In this document: positions 24,963 to 33,791 of the stretch, one piece after another | How positions within the stretch are numbered: the stretch's first letter is position 1 | Layout of the letters: each line of letters opens with the position of its first letter | Assembly (NCBI GenBank): GCA_036258055.1 | Contig: DATAEK010000233.1 | Location: 1-35,992, forward strand | Length of the DNA stretch: 35,992 bases | Source: DATAEK01 sp036258055 | Lineage (GTDB): Bacteria; Acidobacteriota; Vicinamibacteria; Vicinamibacterales; 2-12-FULL-66-21 | Direction: 5' to 3' | Notes under the pieces: model-generated | Databases searched by the model: none | What the model was told of the DNA's origin: nothing | The model's input: only the letters and a program-made list of their open reading frames with translations | Position numbers and translations under genes: made by a program

Positions 24963-25175
24963 TCAACGCGACCGGCGAGGCCAGCGAAGCCGTGATCCGG
25001 TCCGGGCGACCCGAATCCAGAGTGTCCCGTACGCCACTGCGAGCCCCCCGAGCACTAGTCCCCACCACCGATGTTGTGCGACAGCGATGAAGAGAGCGGC
25101 AGTTCCGGCAGCCAGCCAGACGACAGCCAGCAAGGCGGCGACCGCGCGGTTAGCGGGACCGAACTCGCGCTTCAT
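24963..25175 (-). CDS. Small two-helix membrane protein
   Basis: A 70-residue protein: short basic N-terminus MKREFGPANR, helix AVAALLAVVWLAAGTAALFI, turn with AQHRWWG, helix LVLGGLAVAYGTLWIRVA, and a very basic tail (RLRWPRRSR) that should stay in the cytoplasm. The family is not recognised. The start could be the ATG at 25175 or 25184; no strong ribosome site. It is divergent to the M61 peptidase, which argues that the peptidase starts downstream of 25175. Confidence 0.6.
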   Translation of the reverse strand: MKREFGPANRAVAALLAVVWLAAGTAALFIAVAQHRWWGLVLGGLAVAYGTLWIRVARTGSRLRWPRRSR

Positions 25176-25272
25176 GTTGCACATTCTGAACGCAGCGGCG
25201 TGCATTTCAGACCCGCCTCGACTACGATTCCGCCGTTCGATGAAGTCCGGAGCACGAACGGCCCGAGTCCGC

Positions 25273-26829
25273 ATGCGCCTATCTCGACTCGGTTCAGCCA
25301 CAGCAATCACCGCGCTTCTCGCGATCTCCCTGGTCGCGCCGTCGAACGTCCAATCACCTGCGGCGCTGGTCTACACGATCACCTTCCCCGAGCCGGCATC
25401 GAAGACGTTCACCGTCGACGTGCTCGTGCCGACCGACGGCCGTGCCTCGGTTGACTTGATGATGCCGGTCTGGTCGCCGGGGTTCTACGGTCTTCAGAAC
25501 TACGCCGAGCGCGTGACGACGTTCAGCGCGAAGGCCGTAGACGGGAGCGTGTTGGACGTGCAGAAGCCGAAGCCAAGTCGGTGGACGATTGCGACTGGCG
25601 GGCGGCCGTCGTTCGTGGTCTCCTACACGGTCAGCGCGCCGCGCGGCAGCAATCTCTCGAACGGCGTGACGGAGACGTCGGCGGTCCTGGTGGGGCCGGC
25701 GACCTACGTCACCCTCGTCGAGAACGCCTCTCGGCCGGCCGAAGTCCGGCTCGAGCTCCCGCCGACGTGGACGGGATCGATGACGTCGCTGGAACCGGCG
25801 AGTGATCAAAAGCCCAATCACTACGCTGCGCCGAACTACGACATCCTCGCGGATTCGCCAATCCTTGCCGGCACCGATCTCACCAGCACGACATTCGTCG
25901 TCGGTGGCATCACGCACTACTGGACGTATCTCGGAAACGGGGAATGGGAAGGCACGCGAGTCGCGGCCGTGCTGACGCCGCTCATCGAGGAGCATATCCG
26001 GTTCTGGGGCACCCTTCCGTACAAGAAGTACGCGTTCCTCAACATCGTCACAGGCGGGCGCGGCGGATCCGGCGTGGAACATCTGAACTCGGTGGCGATC
26101 ACGACCAGCGGGAAGGAACCCGCGACAGCCGAGGCGCGATTCAGGAACGCTGCGTTCATCAGTCACGAGTACTTCCATGCGATGAACGTCAAGCGCCTGC
26201 GTCCGGTGGAGCTGGGGCCATTCGATTACGAGACCCCTCCGGTCACGACGGGACTCTGGGTTGGTGAGGGCCTCACGTCCTACTTCGGCGATCTGCTTGC
26301 AGCGCGATCCGGTCTGGGCACGAGGGAGGACTACCTCGCTCTCGAATCGAAGCACATCACCGATCTGCAGATGAAGCAGCCCGGCCGGCGGGTGCAGACG
26401 CTGGAGCAGGCATCATCGCAGATGTTCGAGAAGATTCCCGCAGAGCAGAAGGTGGATTACTACGTCAAGGGGCCGGTTGTCGGACTCGTGCTCGACGCGC
26501 ACATCCGCAAGCGAACGGACAGCCGGAAGAGCATGGATGACGTGATGCGGCTGGCCTACGAGCGCTGGTCCGGCGCACGCGGGTACACGGGCGATCAGTT
26601 CAACCAGACGGTCTCGGATGCCGCGGGTGTGGATGTGCGGCCTCTGCTCCACAAGCTGATCGCGACGACTGAGGAGATCGACTACACCGAGATGCTCGAC
26701 TGGTTCGGTCTTCGCTTCGCGTCGAGCGACGACCCAGCGGGCGCATGGACGCTCGAGGTCCGTCCCGACGCAACTCCGGCGCAGCAGCAGCACCTCGAGG
26801 CATTCCTGTCGCACTCGAAAGCGCAGTAG
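25273..26829 (+). CDS. M61 family metallopeptidase (glycyl aminopeptidase-like), exported
   Basis: A 518-residue exported gluzincin. A signal peptide (about 1-28: MRLSRLGSATAITALLAISL) precedes the beta-sandwich N-terminal domain (VYTITFPEPASKTFTVDV, VWSPGFYGLQNYAE). The catalytic domain has His298-Glu-x2-His302 (AAFISHEYFHAMNVKRLRP) and the third ligand Glu332 (LWVGEGLTSYFGDLLAARS). Typical M61 proteins go on with a PDZ domain, but this one ends soon after FGLRF, so the PDZ is missing or a stub. It likely trims Gly/Ala-rich peptides outside the cytoplasm. An in-frame ATG at 25240 is the main alternative start; longer forms would overlap the divergent membrane gene. Confidence 0.9.
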   Translation: MRLSRLGSATAITALLAISLVAPSNVQSPAALVYTITFPEPASKTFTVDVLVPTDGRASVDLMMPVWSPGFYGLQNYAERVTTFSAKAVDGSVLDVQKPKPSRWTIATGGRPSFVVSYTVSAPRGSNLSNGVTETSAVLVGPATYVTLVENASRPAEVRLELPPTWTGSMTSLEPASDQKPNHYAAPNYDILADSPILAGTDLTSTTFVVGGITHYWTYLGNGEWEGTRVAAVLTPLIEEHIRFWGTLPYKKYAFLNIVTGGRGGSGVEHLNSVAITTSGKEPATAEARFRNAAFISHEYFHAMNVKRLRPVELGPFDYETPPVTTGLWVGEGLTSYFGDLLAARSGLGTREDYLALESKHITDLQMKQPGRRVQTLEQASSQMFEKIPAEQKVDYYVKGPVVGLVLDAHIRKRTDSRKSMDDVMRLAYERWSGARGYTGDQFNQTVSDAAGVDVRPLLHKLIATTEEIDYTEMLDWFGLRFASSDDPAGAWTLEVRPDATPAQQQHLEAFLSHSKAQ

Positions 26830-26841
26830 CGGGTGCACATT

Positions 26842-29547
26842 TCACTTGTTCAGCGACGCCGTCCAGTTGAGTACGACAGTAATGGGTGGAGCGATGGTAT
26901 CCGTCGCCACGCTGACGAGAAACCGCTGGCCGTCACGGCTCGGCACGTAGTGCGTGCGCAACGAAGTCACGCCGGGAGGCACGTGAGTCTGGAACAGTGG
27001 TTTCGGGATGCCGAACGACGGACCCGCGCCGACGGGGACGGCCATCAGCGTGCGATCTTCGGCAAGGTAGTAGATCTCGTGTCCATCCGCCCGCCAGCGC
27101 GGTTCGTATCCGCCGTTCGTCGAGACCGGCCATTTCTTATCGGATCGGGGAACCGTCTCGACGTAGATTTCAAATCTGCCTGACTGGTTCGACGTGTAGG
27201 CCACCAGGTGACCATCCGGCGAAAAGTTGCCGTGCATTTCTTCGGCCGGGGAGGCGATGAGTTTCGCCGGCTGCGCACCATTGCCGAGCGGGAGCAACCA
27301 CAAGTCGTGACCGGAGCCAACCGTCTGGGCCACGCCGAGGAGCTGCCGTCCATCCGGCGACCAGTCCGTCGTAATGAGACCGGACGGAGCCGCACGGTAC
27401 GCGTCCCGAGACAGCACTGGGCGATCGGCTCCGCCGCCTGCGGCGCTTCGCTCGAAGAGGTCAATCGCTCCAGTTCGATTGCTTCGAAAGGCCAACCGGC
27501 TGCCATCAGGCGACCAGACCGCGGCGGCTGTGACGGCACCACCGGAGCTGACCCGGAAGTTGCTGCCGCGCGCAAGATCCGTGATCCAGATGTCGACAAG
27601 GTTGGCTTTCGGATCGACCAGCGACGCCGCGAGACGTGTCTCGTCGGGAGACAGCCGGAAATCCGTGTAGTCGCCTTCAGCCGTGCCAGGCGAACCGAGT
27701 GGGGTTCCGCGACGGTCAACCCACGCCAGCCGGCCGTTCTGGGCGAGCAGTCCTGCGTACGCGAGGGTACTCGTCAGAGACGCCGACACCCCGCTCAGGA
27801 ACGAGGTGCTGCGGCCCACGTGTTCGGCGATGAAAAACGGTTGTCCTTTCAGCTCGAGGCGGTCTGCGTCAAACGCCTGGCCAAGGAGCCGGTCGCCGTC
27901 CACGAACAACACGTATCCTGGCTGCGCATAAACTGCGCTCGTCAGAACGTGAAGCAGAAGTCTCTTCGTTTTGCCATCCAGCGATCCAAGGTACACACCA
28001 CTGTGATCGCTATCGCCAATGACGGAGTACAGGAAATGAACGCCGTCAGGGAGAAAGGACGGATTTCGATGCGTGTTCTCGTTGAGGGACGTATCGACAA
28101 CCGTGACCGGTGTGATGGTTCCTCCCGCCGCGTTCATCGAACCAATGCCCTCCACTCCGCCCGCTAAAAGAATGGTGTCCCGTGCACCCCACGTGGCACC
28201 GCGGAAATCGTTCGGAGCCTGGTTGATGACTTTCACTTCTCCACCGGCGGCGGGCACCCTCCTCAACATTCCGTTGGCGAAGAAACCAATCGAGCGGCTG
28301 TCGGGAGACCAGAAGGGATCCTGGGCCTCCTCGGTTCCGGCCAGCTGGCGCGCGTCCACGTGATCCAGAGATCGCAGCCAGAGCATGGGTCTTCCGCCCG
28401 GCGTCTGGGCACTGAACACCAAAGCATGGCCGTCAGGTGAGAGCGCAAAGGAGGGGACGTTGAACGTCGTGTTGGATCGAGCGGAGAACTCGGCTTTCTC
28501 CGGCGGAAAGACCGAGAAGCTGATCGAGTCACGCGACGCTGGCGTGGTCGAAGGACGCGTGGCGAAGAACAGTGTCGTGCTCAGAAGCAGAGCCGCGGCG
28601 ACCCAGGCCGCCCACTCGCGAGAGGTGCGGGGCTTCACGACCGTGGTCGAAACACCCGGATCGGTCAACACCTCCTCGATCTGGAACCGCGCGTCGGCGA
28701 TGTCGCGAAGCCGCTGCGCTGGCTCTTTTCTGAGGCACCTCGCGATGAGCGACTGAATGCGATCCGGTGTGCCGGGCGGGAGCGCCTGCCAGTCCGGTTC
28801 CTTGTCGATAATCGCCGCAACGGTATCCGTCACCGTCTCGCCCGAAAACGGCTTCTTGCCCGTCAGCGTCTCGTAGAGCACGCAGCCGAATGCCCAGATG
28901 TCGCTCCGCTTGTCCACGGCTTTCCCACGCGCCTGCTCGGGTGACATGTACGCGGGCGTGCCGAGGATCACACCGGCGAGCGTCGCCGCCGGACTAAGTG
29001 CGGTCGGCGCCTCCGAAAGCACGCTCGGAACTTCCAGCGGCTCGAGCGACTTGGCGAGCCCGAAGTCCAGGACCTTCACCGTCCCATCGGGCCGCAGCTT
29101 GATGTTCGCCGGTTTGAGATCGCGGTGGATGATGCCCTTTTCATGCGCGGCCTCGAGCGCCTCGGCGATCTGACGCGCGATCGGCAGCGCCTCGCCGAGC
29201 GGAACGACGCCCTCCGTCAAGCGATCCGCCAGGGTCGGCCCTTCCACCAGTTCGAGCACCAGCGCCGTCAGGTCGGCGGTTTCTTCGAAGCCGTAGACGG
29301 CCGCGATATGCGGGTGATTCAGTGTGGCCAGGAGCTCCGCTTCCCGTCGGAAGCGCGCACGCCGGTCGATGTCCCTGGCGAACGTTGTGGGCAGGACCTT
29401 GACGGCAACGTCCCGCTTCAGGCGCGTATCGCGCGCGCGATACACCTCGCCCATGCCGCCTTCGCCAAGCTTGCCCTCGACGCGGTACGGTCCGAGGAAT
29501 GTCCCAGCCGCGATCGCCGAGTCGTCCTGATCTTCGGTCAAAGGCAC
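26842..29547 (-). CDS. Ser/Thr protein kinase with TolB/WD40-like sensor domain
   Basis: A 901-residue kinase (from GTG 29547; a TTG at 29574 adds nine residues). Kinase domain: GEGGMGEVY, Lys50 in VAVKVLP, HRDLKPAN (Asp143), DFG (Asp161), AYMSPEQARGKAVDKRSDIW. The membrane helix is about 312-330 (WAAWVAAALLLSTTLFFAT). The propeller includes FALSPDGHALVFSAQ, DPFWSPDSRSIGFFANG, VWSPDGSRLAFRSNRTG and the typical end PITVVLNWTASL. Upstream on the same strand, 28-55 bases away, is the S9 peptidase, so the kinase may be read from the peptidase promoter. AGGA precedes the GTG at a longer than usual distance; the start is not certain. Confidence 0.94.
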   Translation of the reverse strand: MPLTEDQDDSAIAAGTFLGPYRVEGKLGEGGMGEVYRARDTRLKRDVAVKVLPTTFARDIDRRARFRREAELLATLNHPHIAAVYGFEETADLTALVLELVEGPTLADRLTEGVVPLGEALPIARQIAEALEAAHEKGIIHRDLKPANIKLRPDGTVKVLDFGLAKSLEPLEVPSVLSEAPTALSPAATLAGVILGTPAYMSPEQARGKAVDKRSDIWAFGCVLYETLTGKKPFSGETVTDTVAAIIDKEPDWQALPPGTPDRIQSLIARCLRKEPAQRLRDIADARFQIEEVLTDPGVSTTVVKPRTSREWAAWVAAALLLSTTLFFATRPSTTPASRDSISFSVFPPEKAEFSARSNTTFNVPSFALSPDGHALVFSAQTPGGRPMLWLRSLDHVDARQLAGTEEAQDPFWSPDSRSIGFFANGMLRRVPAAGGEVKVINQAPNDFRGATWGARDTILLAGGVEGIGSMNAAGGTITPVTVVDTSLNENTHRNPSFLPDGVHFLYSVIGDSDHSGVYLGSLDGKTKRLLLHVLTSAVYAQPGYVLFVDGDRLLGQAFDADRLELKGQPFFIAEHVGRSTSFLSGVSASLTSTLAYAGLLAQNGRLAWVDRRGTPLGSPGTAEGDYTDFRLSPDETRLAASLVDPKANLVDIWITDLARGSNFRVSSGGAVTAAAVWSPDGSRLAFRSNRTGAIDLFERSAAGGGADRPVLSRDAYRAAPSGLITTDWSPDGRQLLGVAQTVGSGHDLWLLPLGNGAQPAKLIASPAEEMHGNFSPDGHLVAYTSNQSGRFEIYVETVPRSDKKWPVSTNGGYEPRWRADGHEIYYLAEDRTLMAVPVGAGPSFGIPKPLFQTHVPPGVTSLRTHYVPSRDGQRFLVSVATDTIAPPITVVLNWTASLNK

Positions 29548-29602
29548 AGCTGACCCATCCTGTGGCGGTCGCAAAAACTATCACAACGTCGCACTGGGAC
29601 CG

Positions 29603-31663
29603 TCAGCGCCGTTCCGCCGAGCTCGACGCGACTCCGGACTGCACGTACTTCCCGTACCACGCGAGGTAACGTTCGATCCGATCGCGCAGGAACGGCACTT
29701 TCGTCAGGCCGTGGTTCTGGCCCGGATAGACGACGAGCTGCGTGGGGACATTGAGCGTCTTCAGCGCCTGATAGAGCTGTTCGCTTCCGAGGATCGGGAC
29801 GTTGAAGTCGTTCTGACCGCCGAGGAACAGCGTCGGTGTCGTGATGCGGTCGGCCTTGAAGAACGGATACGAATAACGGATCCAGAGATCGAGGTTCTTC
29901 CACGGCGGGCCGAACTCGTTGTCGTACAGGAACGTGTACTGGTCGTGGCCGTAGAGCGAGATGTGATTGGCGCTCCCGGCGCCACTGATCGCTGCCTTGA
30001 ACCGCGTGTCGCTCGCGATCACGTAGTCGGTCAGTACGCCGCCATAGCTCCAGCCGCCGATGCCAAGATGCGCCGGATCGGCGATACCCTGCGCGACGAG
30101 ATAATCCGTCGCCGCGAGCACGTCCTGGACCTCGAGGTTGCCCCAATCGGCAAGAATCGCTTCCTGGAACTTTGCGCCGCGTCCGGAGCTGCCGCGGTAG
30201 TTGACATTCACGACCACGTAACCGTTCGCGGCGAAGATCTGGCGCTCGAAGGTGAACGAGTGCGCGTCCTGCGCCGTCGGTCCGCCGTGCAGCCGGACGA
30301 GCGTCGGATAGTGGCGGCCGGCGACGTAGCCGACCGGCCTGGTCAGCAACCCGTGGATCTCCGTTCCGTCCTTGCTCTTGAACGCGATGTCTTCCGCGGG
30401 CTGCAGTTGGAGCTCCGCCACGACGCTCTCGTTGTGCGTCGTCAGCTTGCGCAACGTCTGGCCGTCGACCGCATAGAGCTCGGTCGGCTCGGTGGACGCG
30501 CCTGACGTGACCACGATCCTGCTCTTCGCGTGCGACGGCTGACCGATGACCCGCTGCCCGCCGACCAGACGGTCGACCGTGCCACCGGTCGTCGGCACCT
30601 TCGCCAGGTAGACCACGCGATCGTCGGTTACGGTAAAGAAAAGGGTTTTGCCGTCGGCGCTGAAGAACGCGTCGCCCACTCCACGATCGAGCGAGTCGGT
30701 GAGCAACCGCGGCGCGCCGCCGTTGACGGGAACCACGGCCAGCCGGTTCAGGCTATGGAAGTTGAACTTCGGCTCGCTGCCCTGACCGTAGGCGATGAGC
30801 GTCCCGTCCGGGCTCCACGCGAGACCGCCCCCTCCCCCACCATCCTGTCCCACGAACGTGGTCAGGCGCCGCGACCGCGATCCGGCTTTGGCTTCGACGA
30901 CGAAGACGTCGTTGTTGCGGGTTCGATCCCAGTTGTCATCGTGATTGCTGACGAAGGCGATCAACGAGCCGTCGGGCGACCACATCGGACCGGATTCGTT
31001 GAACGGCCCGTTCGCGTTGCTGTCCGACGTGAGGAGCTCTTCTTTCTTCGTGGCGACATCGAACAGAGAGATCCGATTGCGCCCGCTGCCCGACAAATAG
31101 GTCTGGCCGTCGCGCTTGAACTCGTAGGCATCGATCACGATCGGCTTTGACGAGGCGGTGGCGGCTGGACGCTCGTCCGCGCTCTCCGCCGTATCATCGC
31201 CACCATGTCGACGTACGAGCGCGAGCCGCTTGCCGTCAGGCGACCACTCGTAGCTCGTGACGCCTCCTTTCAACTGCGTCAGCTGACGCGCTTCGCCGCC
31301 TGACTGGTCGAGCAGCCAGACCTGCGTGCCCTTGGCCGGCCCCGGCCGCGACGAGAGAAACGAGATGTACTTGCCGTCGGGACTCCACTTGGGCGACGTC
31401 TCGCTCTCCGGCGAAAACGTCAGCTGGCTTCTCGAGGAGCCATCCCACTTCACTTTCCAGAGGTCGGTGTTGCGCCGATCGGCGGCGACATCGGTGGTCG
31501 TGACGCTGTAGACGATCCACTCACCGTCGGGCGAGAGCTCGGGATTGCCAACGTCCTGAAACCTGAATTGATCGTCGACGGCGACTGGCCGGCGCTGCGC
31601 AGCGGAGTCGGCGCCGACGCCGAGCGCGAGCACGAACGCGGGGAGAATCAGGAATCTGGTCAT
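29603..31663 (-). CDS. S9 family peptidase (acylaminoacyl/dipeptidyl peptidase-like), exported
   Basis: A 686-residue prolyl-oligopeptidase-family enzyme. A signal peptide covers residues 1-22 (MTRFLILPAFVLALGVGADS). A beta-propeller with 'SPDG' blades (ELSPDGEWIVYSV, PKWSPDGKYISFLSS, MWSPDGSLIAFVSN) spans about 35-410. The alpha/beta hydrolase domain has LVRLHGGP (455-462), YRGSSGRG, nucleophile Ser539 in GIGGWSYGG, Asp619 in GGQNDFNV and His651 in GQNHG, a full triad. It removes N-terminal dipeptides or acyl amino acids from peptides outside the cytoplasm. The start at 31663 has AGGAG eight bases upstream; the frame to 31687 is not needed. It may be co-transcribed with the kinase downstream and is divergent from the M55 peptidase. 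Confidence 0.94.
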   Translation of the reverse strand: MTRFLILPAFVLALGVGADSAAQRRPVAVDDQFRFQDVGNPELSPDGEWIVYSVTTTDVAADRRNTDLWKVKWDGSSRSQLTFSPESETSPKWSPDGKYISFLSSRPGPAKGTQVWLLDQSGGEARQLTQLKGGVTSYEWSPDGKRLALVRRHGGDDTAESADERPAATASSKPIVIDAYEFKRDGQTYLSGSGRNRISLFDVATKKEELLTSDSNANGPFNESGPMWSPDGSLIAFVSNHDDNWDRTRNNDVFVVEAKAGSRSRRLTTFVGQDGGGGGGLAWSPDGTLIAYGQGSEPKFNFHSLNRLAVVPVNGGAPRLLTDSLDRGVGDAFFSADGKTLFFTVTDDRVVYLAKVPTTGGTVDRLVGGQRVIGQPSHAKSRIVVTSGASTEPTELYAVDGQTLRKLTTHNESVVAELQLQPAEDIAFKSKDGTEIHGLLTRPVGYVAGRHYPTLVRLHGGPTAQDAHSFTFERQIFAANGYVVVNVNYRGSSGRGAKFQEAILADWGNLEVQDVLAATDYLVAQGIADPAHLGIGGWSYGGVLTDYVIASDTRFKAAISGAGSANHISLYGHDQYTFLYDNEFGPPWKNLDLWIRYSYPFFKADRITTPTLFLGGQNDFNVPILGSEQLYQALKTLNVPTQLVVYPGQNHGLTKVPFLRDRIERYLAWYGKYVQSGVASSSAERR

Positions 31664-31896
31664 GTCAATCTCCTGCGAATGCGCCATCAGAACCGACAGC
31701 GAAGCCGATCTCGACCTGACGAGGCGTTGCGCCGACCCCAGACCCGTGGCACGGCCGAAGATGACGACTCAGCGTGCCGTTGGACACGCCGAGATTAACC
31801 TGATTTCACCAATCGTTCGCCTGCGAAAGCAGCCGGGCTTCTGAAATAATGCCCACTCGCGAGTTGAGATTACGCTCGACGAACGAGGACGCCACT

Positions 31897-32778
31897 ATGC
31901 GACATCCCCTGCTCGTCTCGATCCTCGGCGCTCTGTTGTCCGCCGGCCTCTCAGGTCAGGCGGGAAAGAAAGTCTTCATCTCCGTTGACATGGAGGGCAT
32001 CAGCGGCATCTCCGGTTCCGACCAGCTATCGGCCGGCGGTGCGGAGTACAACCGGTCCCGCAAGCTGATGGCCGACGACGTGAATGCTGCCATTCGCGGC
32101 GCACGGGCGGGCGGTGCCACGAGGATCCTCGTGAACGACTCGCACGGCAGCATGCGCAACCTGCGCCTGGAGGACCTCGATCCCGGCGCCACGCTCATCA
32201 GTCACAATTTCAAACGCTACGGGATGATGGAAGGGCTCGACGAATCGTTCGACGGCGCGATTTTCATCGGCTATCACGCCAAGGCCGGATCGCCGGCGGG
32301 CCTGTTCGCCCACACAGGGAGCGGCGTCGTCGCCGACGTACGCGTCAACGGTCGATCGCTCGGCGAGGGCGGCCTGAATACGCTCGTCGCCGCGTGGTAC
32401 GGCGTGCCCGTCCTGGTGGTGACGGGAGACGATGTGGCGGTGAAGCAGGTGCTCGAGACAGCGACAGGGGCCAAGTCAGTAGCGGTCAAGCGTGCGATCA
32501 ACCCGCGAGCCGTGGAGCTTCGGCCGTTCGCCGAAGTGCACAAGGAGATCGAAGCTGCCGCCCGTGAAGCCGTCGCAAGCGCAAAGCGAATCGAGCCGCG
32601 ACGCGAGAGCGTGTACAAGGTGCAGGTGCAGCTGCACGACATCCTGATTCCGGAGGCGGCCGAGATCCTGTCAGGCATGAAGCGTCCGTCGCCAGACACC
32701 GTCGAATTCGAAGCAGATTCGATGCCGCGCGCGTACGCGTTGATCCGGTTTCTCTACAAGTTCATCACACCGGAATGA
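31897..32778 (+). CDS. M55 D-aminopeptidase (DppA-type), exported
   Basis: A 293-residue zinc D-aminopeptidase. Metal ligands follow the DppA pattern: Asp31-x-Glu33 (ISVDMEGISGI), His83 (LVNDSHGS), His127 (FIGYHAKAG) and Glu157 (SLGEGGLN). It cleaves D-Ala-D-Ala-type or other D-amino-acid dipeptides, and so could recycle peptidoglycan peptides. Unlike Bacillus DppA, it begins with a signal peptide (MRHPLLVSILGALLSAGLSG), so it probably works in the periplasm. The ATG at 31897 is chosen because the signal peptide starts there; GAGG lies about ten bases upstream. It has no transporter genes next to it. The divergent S9 peptidase suggests shared peptide catabolism. Confidence 0.93.
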   Translation: MRHPLLVSILGALLSAGLSGQAGKKVFISVDMEGISGISGSDQLSAGGAEYNRSRKLMADDVNAAIRGARAGGATRILVNDSHGSMRNLRLEDLDPGATLISHNFKRYGMMEGLDESFDGAIFIGYHAKAGSPAGLFAHTGSGVVADVRVNGRSLGEGGLNTLVAAWYGVPVLVVTGDDVAVKQVLETATGAKSVAVKRAINPRAVELRPFAEVHKEIEAAAREAVASAKRIEPRRESVYKVQVQLHDILIPEAAEILSGMKRPSPDTVEFEADSMPRAYALIRFLYKFITPE

Positions 32779-32882
32779 CGCGACGCTATTTGTTCAAATC
32801 AGCCTCGAGCACCCGTGTGGACAGATGAGTGGCGCCCCGACTCGATGCCTCCTACCGTCCGGGGAGTCGTCGCCGTCGGGCA

Positions 32883-32888
32883 TATAAT
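32883..32888 (+). promoter_or_regulatory. Possible -10 box (TATAAT)
   Basis: A perfect TATAAT lies 41 bases before the ATG at 32929, in otherwise very GC-rich DNA. No good -35 box is seen 16-18 bases upstream. It could drive the two-gene operon that follows. Confidence 0.35.
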
Positions 32889-32928
32889 GGCGGCGTCTGC
32901 GCGATGCCGCGTTCTGCAAGGAGCATCG

Positions 32929-33774
32929 ATGCGTGCGGGGTGGCTTGCCGTCGGCGTCGGATTCATGCTGGCCGCGCCGGCCGTCCATCGCTCGTCGGCC
33001 CAGCTCCCGCTGACGACGCTCAAGTCGTCCGGCCAGACCGTGACGCCCGCCTACGAGGGCTGGTACAAAAACCCCGACGGCAGCTTCAGCCTCTCGTTCG
33101 GCTACTACAACCGGAACGCCGAGGAAGTCGTCGACATCCCGATCGGACCGAACAACTTCATCGAGCCGGGCGATCAGAATCAGGGGCAGCCGACGGAGTT
33201 CCAGCCGCGCCGCCACTGGGGCGTCTTCGCGGTCAAGGTTCCGGCTTCGGTCAGGCCCGACCAGACTGTGACGTGGACGCTCAAGTTCCGCGGTGCCACC
33301 TACGCGATCCCCGCGACGCTCCATCCGAACTGGCAGATCGATGCGCTCGAGGGAGAAGCGGGCTCGGGCAATACGCCCCCGGTCCTGAAGTTCGAGGCGA
33401 GCGGTCCGGAAGGCAGCGGTCCGCTCGGGATCACGGGGGGACCGCTCAGCGCGACGATCGGACGCCCGCTCTCGATCGCCGCGTGGGCCAGGGATGACGG
33501 GCGGTCGGCGGGGAGCATCAGCCGCGCCGGGCGCGATGCCGAGCCCGTCACGCTGACCTGGTTCAAGCATCAGGGGCCAGGCAAAGTCACGTTCGACCCC
33601 GGTTCGGCGCAGGTCGCGGCCGCCGGCGGTCAGGCCACCACCGCCGCAACGTTCACCGAGCCCGGCGAGTACGTTCTGCGCGTCCGCGCCAACGACGCGT
33701 CCGGCCTTGCCGGCGCCGGCCACGCGCAGTGCTGCTGGACGAACGGTTTCGTCAAGGTCCACATCAGCCGCTGA
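32929..33774 (+). CDS. Exported Ig-like protein, partner of the cytochrome c/PHM-like gene
   Basis: A 281-residue secreted protein. The signal peptide ends after SSAQ (about residue 25). The mature part is all-beta: EGWYKNPDGSFSLSFGYYNR, WGVFAVKVPASVRPDQTVTW, then a domain ending TFTEPGEYVLRVRANDASG, an Ig/PKD-like strand pattern. Two adjacent Cys (AQCCW) are near the end. AAGGAG lies six bases before the ATG at 32929; longer forms would lack a signal peptide. It is 17 bases from the next gene, so the two are an operon. I do not know a function; a binding or scaffold subunit for the redox protein is a guess. Confidence 0.8.
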   Translation: MRAGWLAVGVGFMLAAPAVHRSSAQLPLTTLKSSGQTVTPAYEGWYKNPDGSFSLSFGYYNRNAEEVVDIPIGPNNFIEPGDQNQGQPTEFQPRRHWGVFAVKVPASVRPDQTVTWTLKFRGATYAIPATLHPNWQIDALEGEAGSGNTPPVLKFEASGPEGSGPLGITGGPLSATIGRPLSIAAWARDDGRSAGSISRAGRDAEPVTLTWFKHQGPGKVTFDPGSAQVAAAGGQATTAATFTEPGEYVLRVRANDASGLAGAGHAQCCWTNGFVKVHISR

Positions 33775-33791
33775 CAGGAAGGAGCGCCTCG

